DNA of 40,906 nucleotides from a bacterium (lineage in GTDB: Bacteria > SZUA-182 > DTGQ01 > JAFGSM01). The notes under the pieces are model-generated. The model was given only the letters and a program-made list of their open reading frames with translations. It was not told the origin of the DNA and did not search any database. The stretch lies in assembly GCA_016934595.1 (NCBI GenBank), contig JAFGSM010000104.1:1-40906 (forward strand), read 5' to 3'. Below are positions 1 through 8,395 of this stretch, in pieces; within the stretch, counting starts at the first letter, position 1, and the number at the start of each line of letters is the position of its first letter. A program made the translations under genes and the position numbers.

Positions 1-450
1 AAATATATTTCCTATTAAGTTAATATATGCATCTATTTTTCTATTATTGTGATTGTATAATTAATTCAATATCTTATGCAAACTATCGCCTTGATTTATG
101 TGACTATATACCCGCCGAGCACACGGATTTTTCATTCAATCACAAAACCTGTGATAATTTTAAGTTATTATTTTTCAATAAGTTATATCCTTATAATAAG
201 ATTTCCTCCAAAATGGCATATATATTGCTTTCTATTTATACCAATCGTGAAGAAGCGAATTGATTGGCAAAAAATTTTAGGAAAAATTTTAGGATAGAAG
301 GTGGAAGAAAGATGATCGATTAAAATATTATCTCCTTTGCGGGTATGAGTCGGTTCGGAAGAAAAGGCGGCGAGTTAGGCTATTGAAATGGCAAAGATGA
401 TATAAAGCTTGTTAAAGAAAATAATATAACTCGTGAAAGGAGAATACCTT
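1..450. other. AT-rich leader region without a convincing gene
   Basis: This stretch precedes the first real gene. It is strongly AT-rich in its first 300 bases. Two short overlapping plus-strand open frames (27-263 and 76-297) lack a ribosome-binding site and look like chance frames in AT-rich DNA. A perfect 12-bp tandem duplication, AAAAATTTTAGG, occupies 270-281 and 282-293. The part from about 300 to 430 is less AT-rich and could carry the promoter and 5' leader of the Tyr-rich protein gene, but I could not identify a confident -35/-10 pair or a known riboswitch motif. Confidence 0.5.
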
Positions 451-1617
451 ATGATGTCCAAAAGATTTTGTTTGCTCTTCCTTATGGTTCTTTTTCTTGT
501 AATATTTCTAGTGCTACAACCTTATTCCCTGTGTTTTGCTCAATACACCTATTACCCGACTGCGGCCTCGGCATATCCTTATAACCAATACAGCGCTTAT
601 CCGGCTTATCAGACGTCCTCCTATTGGCCGAATGCCGTAGGTAGCTACTCAGATCCATACTCGCAGGCATCACTGTATGGCGCATCCACATTGGGCTCAA
701 TTCCTTATCTTGCCTCATCTTATAATCCATACGCATATCAGTCCCTGTATTCCGGGGCATTTAATTACGGCTACAACCCGCTATATACCTATGCCTCCAG
801 CGCCTATGGTTATAACCCGTACAGCGCCTATGGATCGACTCTTAATCCATATACCTATAATTCCGGAACAGGAACAACAAATAGCGGGACAACCAGCTCC
901 AGCTCCAGCTCGGGCACAACATATACGGCTCAGGCATATAGTTACTACCCGGGCACATACAGCTATTATCCAAACTCATACACGGGCGCTGCTTCGCCGT
1001 ATCTGGCTAACCCTTACTCATTGCCCAGTATCTATAATACAGCGATATATCAAAACCCTTATAGCGCTGCTTATCTGCCGGCCCAGAGTTATTATCAGAA
1101 TCCTTATGCATCTTATCCTTATGGTTACGCATCTGCGATAAATCCATATCAGCCAGCATATACAGGATATACGACGAGTTCAACCACACAGCAGCCGACT
1201 TATACGCAGCCGCTGCCATACTATCAGACTAATGCCACCACTGCCAACGCCACTGCCAACGCCACTACGGCGCAAGCTACCCTGACCGGAAACTGGGCAG
1301 GGACATGGTTCTCAACCCTGGCAAGCGGAACGGTAAACAACGGCCAGGTAAATCTCTTCCTGAATCAGAATGGGACCGAGATAAACGGCACAGTGACGTT
1401 TTTACTCAACGGTTACACAAAACTTTCAACGGATTTGAATGGTACATTTACGTCAGGCAGCCTTATACTGGCGGGGTCGCTTTTCAATGGATCTAATGTT
1501 TACAGCATGACCATCAACGGCAGCATCTCAGGCACAAATCTAAGCGGCACATATACCATTAAGAACAACAGCGGCTCAGTGATAGAGTCCGGCACTTACA
1601 GCGTCACGCACATATAA
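451..1617 (+). CDS. Secreted Tyr-rich low-complexity protein with C-terminal beta-type domain
   Basis: I do not recognise a named family. From ATG 451 the protein has 388 residues. Residues 1-31 form a clear Sec signal peptide (basic start, long Leu/Phe/Val core, end at SLCFAQ). The next ~230 residues are low complexity, roughly a quarter Tyr with Ser, Ala, Pro and Asn, built from irregular copies of NPYSAY, YPYGYAS and SSYNPYAY. A Thr/Ser-rich patch lies in the middle and an NATTANATANATT linker follows. The last ~110 residues (from LTGNWAGTW) alternate hydrophobic and Gly/Asn/Thr residues in short strands, suggesting a small beta-barrel or sandwich. The longer frame opens at GTG 433, but AAAGGAGA at 436-443 sits about seven bases before ATG 451, which decides the start. 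It is probably a surface or matrix protein; Tyr repeats could cross-link or adhere (inference). It stands alone, facing the polysaccharide cluster. Confidence 0.85.
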   Translation: MMSKRFCLLFLMVLFLVIFLVLQPYSLCFAQYTYYPTAASAYPYNQYSAYPAYQTSSYWPNAVGSYSDPYSQASLYGASTLGSIPYLASSYNPYAYQSLYSGAFNYGYNPLYTYASSAYGYNPYSAYGSTLNPYTYNSGTGTTNSGTTSSSSSSGTTYTAQAYSYYPGTYSYYPNSYTGAASPYLANPYSLPSIYNTAIYQNPYSAAYLPAQSYYQNPYASYPYGYASAINPYQPAYTGYTTSSTTQQPTYTQPLPYYQTNATTANATANATTAQATLTGNWAGTWFSTLASGTVNNGQVNLFLNQNGTEINGTVTFLLNGYTKLSTDLNGTFTSGSLILAGSLFNGSNVYSMTINGSISGTNLSGTYTIKNNSGSVIESGTYSVTHI

Positions 1618-1650
1618 CAAACTGTTTATATAAATAACAGTATATAAATA

Positions 1651-1790
1651 AAGGAGAGTCTGCCTATCGAGAATTATACCAGCCCATTTGGGGGGAGATA
1701 TTCTGGCATGTTTTGATATGAAGGCCCATGCGGATATAGCCGTGCATGGGCCTTCTTTGATTATTAGGCAAACGTAGACTCTTTATTTTT
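1651..1790. ncRNA. Candidate structured RNA / terminator between convergent genes
   Basis: The gap between the Tyr-rich gene (+) and the GT2 gene (-) can fold as a three-way junction. Outer helix: AGAGTCT 1655-1661 pairs with AGACTCT 1776-1782, and GCCTA 1662-1666 pairs with TAGGC 1765-1769, leaving a six-base bulge. Second arm: CCAG 1679-1682 with CTGG 1703-1706. Third arm: a perfect 11-bp stem, AAGGCCCATGC 1721-1731 with GCATGGGCCTT 1744-1754. On the plus strand the outer helix is followed by TTATTTTT (1783-1790), as in an intrinsic terminator. It may simply end transcription of one or both genes. Three separate helices in 130 bases are more than a terminator needs, so an independent small RNA is possible. 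Confidence 0.35.
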
Positions 1791-1805
1791 CCCCAATTAC
1801 GCAGG

Positions 1806-2897
1806 TTATTTCCTGCGGCTGAACAAACAGCGAAATCCTCCCGAAAGGCTGCCTGCCGCAAAGACGATTGACCTCAGGAAAACTATCAACGGAGATATCA
1901 ATCCAACTGCCCTGTCTTTTTTGAATGTCTTAAAGGAAAACGGGAAAGACAGCGCTATTATGATCAGCCAGAGGAGGACTGCCAAAAGGATTAAAAGTTC
2001 ATGGACAAACATGCATCGGCCGCCCCCGTGAACGAAAATGTATTTCCACGGCAAACCTTTCGCAATCACGGAAAAGGCGAGAAGGGGGAAGGATATGGCC
2101 ATAAACGTGGCCTGCATCTTTATGACAGCAGGCGTATATGTGTCTTTTATAGCCTTGCCGGGATATCGCCTGTAAACTACGATCCGCCAATACCCCCTCC
2201 AGAATTTGACGAGCAGATATTTTCTCAATGTATCCGGATGGGTGTGATATACAACAGCCCTTGGATTAAAGACCATCTTGCATCCGGCTGAGGCCAACCT
2301 GTATGACAACTCCGTATCCTCATTATTGGCTACAGGGAATCCCTTATCAAATCCGCCTGCTTCCAGGAATTTATCCCTCCTGAATGCAGCAGAATAGGTA
2401 TCTATCATGTCGATATAGGGAAATCTTCTGAGCCTGTCGTATCTGTCTTCGAATTCCGCCTGGGCAAACCTTGCAGTCAGTTGCCTCTGCCTTGTCTTGT
2501 ATATGCCCTTAACCCCTATGATTTCAGGGCGGCCTTCGAAAGGTTTGGTCATCTCCTCAATCCAGGAATGCTGCGGCACGCAATCAGAATCGGTAAATAA
2601 AATAATTTGGCCTCTTGCTGCATTTGCCCCCCTATTCCTGGCTGAGGCAGGTCCCTTATTCAACTGGTATATATAACCTGCCCTGAACCTTCTTACCACC
2701 TTTGCGGTTTCATCAGTGGATCCGTCGTCCACAACGATAATCTCGTAATCCGCCCCGGGAAATGTCTGATCGGAAAGAGCTTCAAGGCAAAACGGGAGTG
2801 TCTTTTCTGCATTATATGCGGGGATGATAACGGAAAAGCGTATATTGCAGCCATCGCGCTCAACCGGAATGTGTATATCGAATCTATCGGATTTCAA
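1806..2897 (-). CDS. Family 2 glycosyltransferase with C-terminal membrane segments
   Basis: A 363-residue GT-A fold enzyme expected to move a sugar from a nucleotide donor to a lipid-linked or other acceptor at the cytoplasmic membrane. Seen: the N-terminal FSVIIPAYNAEKTL opening of GT2 enzymes, VVDDGSTDET near residue 57, the metal-binding FTDSDCVP near residue 105, and a NNEDTELSYRL motif near 190 matching the ED acid/base position of the family. After residue ~255 there are two or three hydrophobic stretches, so it is probably membrane-anchored. The start is TTG at 2897, preceded by AGGAG at good spacing (TCAGGAGCGTAAAAG before the TTG). It is the last gene of the long minus-strand polysaccharide block. 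The sugar specificity cannot be told from sequence. Confidence 0.9.
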   Translation of the reverse strand: MKSDRFDIHIPVERDGCNIRFSVIIPAYNAEKTLPFCLEALSDQTFPGADYEIIVVDDGSTDETAKVVRRFRAGYIYQLNKGPASARNRGANAARGQIILFTDSDCVPQHSWIEEMTKPFEGRPEIIGVKGIYKTRQRQLTARFAQAEFEDRYDRLRRFPYIDMIDTYSAAFRRDKFLEAGGFDKGFPVANNEDTELSYRLASAGCKMVFNPRAVVYHTHPDTLRKYLLVKFWRGYWRIVVYRRYPGKAIKDTYTPAVIKMQATFMAISFPLLAFSVIAKGLPWKYIFVHGGGRCMFVHELLILLAVLLWLIIIALSFPFSFKTFKKDRAVGLISPLIVFLRSIVFAAGSLSGGFRCLFSRRK

Positions 2898-3006
2898 CTT
2901 TTACGCTCCTGACCCGGACAAACCGGAACCAAAACTGCGACGAAGGGTTTTTCAAGGCGCTTAACCGGCATAGAAAACCTCGACTGATAGTTGAAACAAA
3001 ACTGTT

Positions 3007-4485
3007 TTAAGAAGGCACGCCCGATCCGAAGATTAGGTGTCTGAAAAAGGTCCTTGCAGCCTTTACTGTGCGAATTATCTCAGACGGCCTTTTGATCATT
3101 TGAGACAGCTTGTAAAAGATATATCCAGGACGCAGGTAAAACCTCCTGCGCGCATGATCGCACAACCTCACAAGTTCGGAAGATGTCAATGACTCGTTCC
3201 TCACAACGCAATTGTGAAGCCCTTCAGGGGTAAGCCACTGGGTATAATCCTTTGCCGTTATCCATCCCCTTTTCCTGTAATCCTCGTATGCCTCCGTGCC
3301 GGGATACACCATTACAGGGTAGAACTGAACCGTGTCAGGTCTTAGGCTGATGGCAAGGTCAATCGTCTCTTTTATACTGTCCGGGGTCTCCCCTGGAAAT
3401 CCAATGATAAAACAGCCATGAATCAAAATTCCGGCTGCCCTGGCATCCTTCATGAATTGAAACATCCTGTCACGGCTTATCCCTTTTTTCATGGAATCGA
3501 GCACCTTTTGATCCCCGCTTTCAAATCCAACGCACAACTCCCTGCAACCCGCGGCCTTCATCCTTGACATTGTATCGAGGTCAAGGTTTATGCGGGAGTT
3601 GGCCGTCCATGGCATCTTCAGCCCCCTTTTTATAATCTCACCGGCAAATCCCATGCATCTTTTTTTATCGGCCGTCAAGGTGTCGTCCTCAAAAAAGATG
3701 GACCTCGCATCAGGAAATTCCCTGCATACGAACTCCATCTCATCGACTACGTCCCCGATGCTGCGAAAGCGGTATCTCCTGCCTGTGAGGGTCTGTGGAT
3801 ACACGCAAAAACTGCACCTGAAAGGGCAGCCCCTGCTTGTGATAAGCGTAACCATAGGGTAAAGCGCATTGGGATTGAAATAATCGCCTATCCGAAGGTG
3901 TCTTTTATATACCTTGCTAACCCACGGAAGGGCATCGAGGTCTTCAATATGCTGGCGGTCCTGGTTATGAATAATATTGCCGTTCGATCTAAAGGAAAGC
4001 CCTGAAATCTTCCTCAAATCATCTTCAGACGGAGGCGCTGATCCTTTTGCAGCCAGTAAGGATGCAAGCTCCAGGACAGTATATTCGTATTCCTTCCTGC
4101 ACACGGCGTCTATGGCTGATGCCTTCATTAATGTCTCATCAGGGAGGGCCGACACATGTGTGCCGACAAACACGACAAAGGATTCTGGAAGGATTCCCTT
4201 GAGTTTTTCAACTACACATATATCATTTTCAACGCTTGGGGTGCTTGTGTCCAGGACACAAAGCCCGGGCTGGAAATACCCTGCATAGTCAAGGACATCA
4301 TCCATATCCAGCCCCAGTGCAGGGGCATCTATAAAAGACACATCAAATCCTTTGTTTTCAAGAACCCCTGTACAATAGGCAAGCCATATCGGAAAATACA
4401 GGGTGCCGCTCTTTGTAACCGCAGGGCTTCTCTGAGGGCGTGAAAATCTCTTTAAAAAAGGGGGGTTGAGCACCAGAACATTCAT
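3007..4485 (-). CDS. B12-binding-domain radical SAM protein (BchE/P-methylase class)
   Basis: A 492-residue protein with two regions. The N-terminal ~170 residues resemble a cobalamin-binding Rossmann domain (start MNVLVLNPPF; VVFVGTHVSALPDE; KEYEYTVLELASLL). The radical-SAM core carries the cluster motif CPFRCSFC, then FFEDDTLT, CVGFESGDQ and GCFIIGFPGET, all typical of the class that methylates or rearranges unactivated carbons. The longer frame begins at 4542, but that extension runs through a hairpin repeat. ATG 4485 has AGGAAG about nine bases upstream, so I chose it. It is one of three such proteins in the block. In this setting it may modify a sugar, lipid or glycan (inference). The substrate is unknown. 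Confidence 0.88.
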   Translation of the reverse strand: MNVLVLNPPFLKRFSRPQRSPAVTKSGTLYFPIWLAYCTGVLENKGFDVSFIDAPALGLDMDDVLDYAGYFQPGLCVLDTSTPSVENDICVVEKLKGILPESFVVFVGTHVSALPDETLMKASAIDAVCRKEYEYTVLELASLLAAKGSAPPSEDDLRKISGLSFRSNGNIIHNQDRQHIEDLDALPWVSKVYKRHLRIGDYFNPNALYPMVTLITSRGCPFRCSFCVYPQTLTGRRYRFRSIGDVVDEMEFVCREFPDARSIFFEDDTLTADKKRCMGFAGEIIKRGLKMPWTANSRINLDLDTMSRMKAAGCRELCVGFESGDQKVLDSMKKGISRDRMFQFMKDARAAGILIHGCFIIGFPGETPDSIKETIDLAISLRPDTVQFYPVMVYPGTEAYEDYRKRGWITAKDYTQWLTPEGLHNCVVRNESLTSSELVRLCDHARRRFYLRPGYIFYKLSQMIKRPSEIIRTVKAARTFFRHLIFGSGVPS

Positions 4486-4507
4486 AAAATCGGTCTTCCT
4501 CTCATTT

Positions 4508-4579
4508 TGCTTCGTTTGAAAATCCCCTCTGGGGATTTTCATTCTTATTTGTGAATCAAAGATTCATGTGTGTTTCATT
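4508..4579. repeat. Family A mosaic palindromic repeat, copy A1
   Basis: Two perfect hairpins are joined by linkers seen in other copies. Hairpin 1 has 10-bp arms GAAAATCCCC 4518-4527 and GGGGATTTTC 4531-4540. Hairpin 2 is TGAATC, AAA, GATTCA at 4552-4566. The flanking words TTCGTTTGAAAAT, ATTCTTATTTGTG and ATGTGTGTTTCATT recur with small changes in copies A3 and A5. It lies between the GT9 and radical-SAM genes. Confidence 0.8.
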
Positions 4580-4584
4580 GATTA

Positions 4585-5760
4585 TTAATTCGATGATCCC
4601 TCTATAAGCTCCCTTGCAGCGGTGTAAACATCATCAGGTGTTATGGCCTTCATGCACCCATGATGGATCCTGTTTTTACAGACATCCTCGTCACAATCAA
4701 ACCGGCATGGGAAATCCTTTTCCACAACCCTGCAAAACCTTCCATATGGCCCTGTCTCCCTGGACTTGGACGGGCCGAATATAGCCACAACAGGCGTTCC
4801 TGTCGCGGATGCGATATGCATAGGGGCGCTGTCTCCGGTTATAAAAAGACGAAAACCCTTTATCAATGACGATAGCTCCTTCAAACCGGTCTTCCCGCAA
4901 AGGGAAATGGCCCTGTTCTTGTCTATCCGGGATAATATCGCCCCGGCAACCCCTTCATCCTCAGAAGATCCTGTTATAATGATCTTTGCAGAAAAATCCT
5001 TCATCAATCTCTCCAAAACATTTATATACCCTTCAGGATCCCATCGCTTTAGCAATTTTCTTCCTCCGGGGTGCACACCGATAACCATATCGGAGTCCTT
5101 TATCCCGTTGGACCCGAATATCCGGTTCCTGAAGACCTCTTCTGCCCTGGAAAGATGGATTTCCGGCATGGGTTCATTTATTTTTATATCCAGCGATCTT
5201 AATATGTCAAGATGATATGATATCTTGTGTTTTATCTTGTCAAAAGGTATTACATAGGTCAAAAGATACCCCCCTCCGCCTGATCCATAACTTATTCTAT
5301 AATATGCCCTGCTTGCAAACAAAACAAAAAGGATATTCCTTATGTCCCCCCTGAAATCGATAGCCATGTCGAACCCTTCCCCTTTGATCCTCTTGACCAT
5401 ATTTAGATATCCTCTTACAGTCTCCTTTATGCCGGCAGGGTAAAACCAAAAAGCGTCATAGGTTATTATATGATCTATATAAGGATTTCCTTCAATGATC
5501 TTTGCCTCCTTTTCCCCTGTCAAGAAATATATCTTCGCCCTGGGGAACTCATCTCTAATCGGCCTCAAAACAGGGAGGGTCATTATGACATCGCCTATAT
5601 ACGCCAGTCTTACTACCAGGATCTTCTTTATCCTGTCCTTATTGATCCGCCTTTTCCCTCTCAAAAAAAGGAAGGGCCTTATGAACAGAAATCCTATGGC
5701 ATCGATCAGGATCACACAGACCAGCTTTTTCTTATTTATTATTTTATAACGCTTCAACAT
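4585..5760 (-). CDS. Family 9 glycosyltransferase (LPS heptosyltransferase-like)
   Basis: A 391-residue GT-B enzyme. The family's opening motif KKILVVRLAYIGDVIMTLP lies near residue 45. The second Rossmann half carries VIGVHPGGRKLLKRW, and the sugar-nucleotide loop ITGDSAPMHIASATGTPVVA follows, then FGPSKSRETGPYG. A Cys-rich tail (CRFDCDEDVCKNR) is common in this family. The first ~40 residues include a hydrophobic stretch (VCVILIDAIGFLFIRPFLFL) that could anchor it to the inner membrane. Family members add heptose or related sugars to LPS core or to lipid-linked glycans. With no other core-oligosaccharide genes nearby, it more likely acts on the glycan of this cluster. The ribosome site at 5760 is weak (AGG touching the ATG), so the exact start is less certain. 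Confidence 0.9.
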   Translation of the reverse strand: MLKRYKIINKKKLVCVILIDAIGFLFIRPFLFLRGKRRINKDRIKKILVVRLAYIGDVIMTLPVLRPIRDEFPRAKIYFLTGEKEAKIIEGNPYIDHIITYDAFWFYPAGIKETVRGYLNMVKRIKGEGFDMAIDFRGDIRNILFVLFASRAYYRISYGSGGGGYLLTYVIPFDKIKHKISYHLDILRSLDIKINEPMPEIHLSRAEEVFRNRIFGSNGIKDSDMVIGVHPGGRKLLKRWDPEGYINVLERLMKDFSAKIIITGSSEDEGVAGAILSRIDKNRAISLCGKTGLKELSSLIKGFRLFITGDSAPMHIASATGTPVVAIFGPSKSRETGPYGRFCRVVEKDFPCRFDCDEDVCKNRIHHGCMKAITPDDVYTAARELIEGSSN

Positions 5761-5775
5761 CCTGTTTTTTTATAT

Positions 5776-5830
5776 TGAGAACACAGAGTTATTAATTTTC
5801 TCTGTGCGATCTGTGATCTCCGTGGTGAAC
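5776..5830 (-). repeat. Family R dispersed repeat, truncated copy R1
   Basis: On the minus strand this reads GTTCACCACGGAGATCACAG and so on to CTCTGTGTTCTCA. It nearly duplicates the first two-thirds of copy R2 (19250-19327) in the opposite orientation. It lacks the terminal part ending CTCTGTGGTTAATTGAAAA. Its end runs directly into family A copy A2, sharing the AAC at 5828-5830, so the two families form a composite here. Confidence 0.75.
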
Positions 5831-5889
5831 GCCCATGCCGCTTTTTAGCGGCGACAAGAATCATGAAAATAGAATCTATTTTCGTATCA
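5828..5889 (+). repeat. Family A mosaic palindromic repeat, copy A2
   Basis: It starts AACGCCCAT, then hairpin GCCGCT-TTTT-AGCGGC (5837-5852), the linker GACAAGAATCAT, then the palindrome GAAAATAGAATCTATTTTC (5865-5883) and CGTATCAAA. It matches copy A4 (16127-16185, opposite orientation) almost base for base, including both stems. Confidence 0.8.
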
Positions 5890-5904
5890 AACTATTACAA
5901 AAAA

Positions 5905-6840
5905 TTAAACAAGGAGTTTACCTCCCGAGAATTCATCCCAGAAATGCCATAACCAGGGATACTGTTTTATATACATTTCAAGCAAGGAGATAAATCCCAT
6001 AGTAAGCGCCGCCTCATCCTGAGATCCTTCCATATCAGGATCAAACAGGGGAGGTTCGATGATGGTCCTGAATGTCAGTCTCTCCTTATCCGGAACGGTA
6101 AACACCGGCAAAAGGCTCGATCCGGTTTTAATGGCAAGCAGGCCTGGCCCAATGGGAAAGAGCATGCTCTTCCCCAGAAATGGGAATGCCTTAAACCTGC
6201 CGAGAAATTCCCCCCCACCTGTTCCGTCTCCTGTTATCATAAGCGTACCTTTGGATTTGAGATGACGGAATACCTGCCGTAAAAAACGGCTGCCATCAAT
6301 GATCCTGGCAGGTATGATACTTTCGTATTCCTCCCGCAGCCTGAACGCCACCGTTTCGCCTATGCGGCTCAGGCCCTTTGGCTTTCTTAAGTAACCAAGC
6401 TGCCATATGTTATACCCCAGAAGCCCGAGATGAAAAAGGGGGAGATGGACAGGCCCGAAATGGGGATGGATAAGTATGCATCCATTGCCCTTAGCAAGCG
6501 CCTTTTCCAGATTTTCCAGACCTGAAAATCTGTGGACCCTCTTGATACTGTCCCTGTTTAATCCCGGGAATGAAAATATAAGAAGCTGGCTTATGTAATG
6601 GGTCTCAAAATATCCCCTTGCCAGACAGCCCATGCCTGTCGTATGGAATCTTGAGGATACCGGAAGGATATTTTTAAGGACCTGCCTCCTCTTTCCCCTG
6701 GACATCATATAATGTGTCCTGCCCATAATCGAAAACAGTCTTAAGGCACAGGAAAGAGGCAGTATGGAGACAAACCACCTGAACGGATACCAGACAACAA
6801 GTCTCGCTATGTCTCTTAAAGGGCTTTCAGAGGTTAACAC
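5905..6840 (-). CDS. Lysophospholipid/lipid A-type acyltransferase (LPLAT, LpxL-like)
   Basis: A 311-residue member of the LpxL/HtrB-like acyltransferase superfamily, which moves a fatty acyl chain to a glycolipid or lysolipid at the inner membrane. Seen: N-terminal hydrophobic segments (IARLVVWYPFRWFVSILPL), a catalytic-block region near residue 124 reading ILIHPHFGPVH, a later RFLRQVFRHLKSKGTLMITGDGTGGG block, and FPIGPGLLAIKTGSSLLPVF near residue 225, all in family order. Oddity: the canonical motif is HX4D/E, but the position after HFGPV is His. The start is GTG 6840, which lies 34 bp downstream of the radical-SAM gene's stop. No lpx genes are nearby, so the acceptor is unlikely to be plain lipid A precursor. 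It has a paralog at 13312-14394. Confidence 0.82.
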   Translation of the reverse strand: MLTSESPLRDIARLVVWYPFRWFVSILPLSCALRLFSIMGRTHYMMSRGKRRQVLKNILPVSSRFHTTGMGCLARGYFETHYISQLLIFSFPGLNRDSIKRVHRFSGLENLEKALAKGNGCILIHPHFGPVHLPLFHLGLLGYNIWQLGYLRKPKGLSRIGETVAFRLREEYESIIPARIIDGSRFLRQVFRHLKSKGTLMITGDGTGGGEFLGRFKAFPFLGKSMLFPIGPGLLAIKTGSSLLPVFTVPDKERLTFRTIIEPPLFDPDMEGSQDEAALTMGFISLLEMYIKQYPWLWHFWDEFSGGKLLV

Positions 6841-6874
6841 AAAATCTCTCTTGGATTGCTCGTATGCGCTTTAT

Positions 6875-8392
6875 TTAAAACCTTGACTTAAAGCCAAAAG
6901 ATGCGCTCTTTACGCATGACTTTAATCTTTTCAATGGAGCCAAACCGATTGCGCCCCAGATCAAGGGGGCTAAATTTTTTCTGAAAAATCTCATCCGGCA
7001 GAATATCTTCAAAAATGCCCTGGGCATGTAATTTTTCGAGGCAAAAAATATCAGGCAGGCATAGTATCCATCCCTGTCAAAGCGGAGGTTGTTTATAGCC
7101 GATTTCCATATAAACCTATGGTTGCGGCCTTTTCCGTCAACATCATCGACACTGATCAGTCCTCTTTCAATGGCTATATCCGTCACCCTGGTCTTCGGAT
7201 AAAACTTGAGATTATATAAATTGAGGATTTTGGGCCTTGGCAATATCATGATCAGATCAAAGGTCTCTTTTCTATTATCATCATCCTCAAAGGGGTTGTC
7301 CATGAGAAAATTATATCTTAATTGCACGCCCTGCGCCTTGAAATATCGTGTTACCTCTAAAAGCTGGCTGTTTGTTCCGCCTTGCATAAATATCCCTGAA
7401 CGTATTGCCTCGGATCCGCTCTCGATTCCTATAACCAGCCGCTTAAGCCCTGCCCTGACAAGCATGGACGCAACATCAAAGTCAAATGCGGATGAGGCGG
7501 GGCGCCATTCCGTTTCCATAGGCAGACCGATCTCTTTTTTATACCTGCGGGCGAATTCTTCCAGCCAGGGGTCCCTGCCGGCAAATGGAAATACCTCATC
7601 TATCTTGACCATTTTGAGGCCGCCTATACACCCGACTGCCATCTTTAATTCCTGAATGATATTCCCTGGGCTCCTCCTTCTAAAAAATCCCTTCCGGTCA
7701 GGGGAGGCATCCCTCAATGCCTGATTTGAACAATAACCGCATGAGAAGGCGCAACCTCTTGCTGCACGCGCTACATACATCCTGCTTTTTCTGGCAGGGT
7801 CTCCCTGAATCAGCTTGTTATTAAACAGGATATATTTGTCTTCATCCCCAAGGTCATTAAAGGGCAGGCTGTCCACATCTCTCAGAAGGGGTCTCTGGGG
7901 ATTTTTGCTTATACGGCCGCCTGACCTCACCCACAGGTTTGATATGGAGGTAAAATCTTCCGATCTGCGCAAAGATGCCGCCAGTTCTGTCAATGCCTCT
8001 TCCCCTTCCCCCAAACAGACGATATCCGCCGATTTGAGACATTCCTCAGGACACAGGGTCGGATAGGCGCCACCCCAAATCACAGGGGCTCCGGTTCTCT
8101 CCCTTATGATCCCTGTCAGGTAAACTGCCCATTGAGACAATGGGGCGACGACGCTAATGCCGGCAAGCCCAACATCAAGTTCCTTTAATAACCCGCAAAA
8201 ATGGGCCTCCTCTTTTTTGGTAAGCCTTTGCCTTCCGGACGGGGAAAGAAAGATGATAGAGGCCCTGATGCCTTTTGCCTTTAAATAGGCATGAAGGGAT
8301 CTTACGCCAAATCCAATAGGTCCGAACGAGATAAGGACTATGCCTCTATCCCGATTGGAGTCTATGTCTTTCATTGCATTAGTTGTTTTCAC
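6875..8392 (-). CDS. B12-binding-domain radical SAM protein
   Basis: A 505-residue protein. The N-terminal domain (to ~170) is cobalamin-binding-like: ISFGPIGFGVRSLHAYL, then GISVVAPLSQWAVYL, VIWGGAYPTLCPE and IVCLGEGEEALTEL. The radical-SAM core has CAFSCGYC in ARGCAFSCGYCSNQAL, then KIDEVFPF, KRLVIGIESGSEAI and YNFLMDNPFEDDD. The start is GTG 8392 with AGGA about eight bases upstream; that ribosome site falls inside repeat copy A3. A later ATG (8374) has no ribosome site. Transcription continues into the LPLAT gene after a 34-bp gap. The reaction is unknown; C-methylation or rearrangement of a cluster-specific sugar or lipid is possible. Confidence 0.87.
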   Translation of the reverse strand: MKTTNAMKDIDSNRDRGIVLISFGPIGFGVRSLHAYLKAKGIRASIIFLSPSGRQRLTKKEEAHFCGLLKELDVGLAGISVVAPLSQWAVYLTGIIRERTGAPVIWGGAYPTLCPEECLKSADIVCLGEGEEALTELAASLRRSEDFTSISNLWVRSGGRISKNPQRPLLRDVDSLPFNDLGDEDKYILFNNKLIQGDPARKSRMYVARAARGCAFSCGYCSNQALRDASPDRKGFFRRRSPGNIIQELKMAVGCIGGLKMVKIDEVFPFAGRDPWLEEFARRYKKEIGLPMETEWRPASSAFDFDVASMLVRAGLKRLVIGIESGSEAIRSGIFMQGGTNSQLLEVTRYFKAQGVQLRYNFLMDNPFEDDDNRKETFDLIMILPRPKILNLYNLKFYPKTRVTDIAIERGLISVDDVDGKGRNHRFIWKSAINNLRFDRDGYYACLIFFASKNYMPRAFLKIFCRMRFFRKNLAPLIWGAIGLAPLKRLKSCVKSASFGFKSRF

Positions 8393-8395
8393 TTG

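Noticed and set aside
27-297. Two overlapping plus-strand frames (78 and 73 codons) at the window start
   Set aside because: No ribosome-binding site, AT-rich composition and no recognisable motif; hydrophobic content follows from the AT bias.
300-450. Possible riboswitch (cyclic-di-GMP type) ahead of the Tyr-rich protein gene
   Set aside because: I could not match the conserved core of GEMM-I or other known classes; only a plausible leader remains.
3007-8392. Assignment of the radical-SAM proteins to hopanoid (HpnJ/HpnP) or bacteriochlorophyll pathways
   Set aside because: They share the general B12-radical-SAM layout only; no squalene-hopene or chlorophyll genes are nearby.
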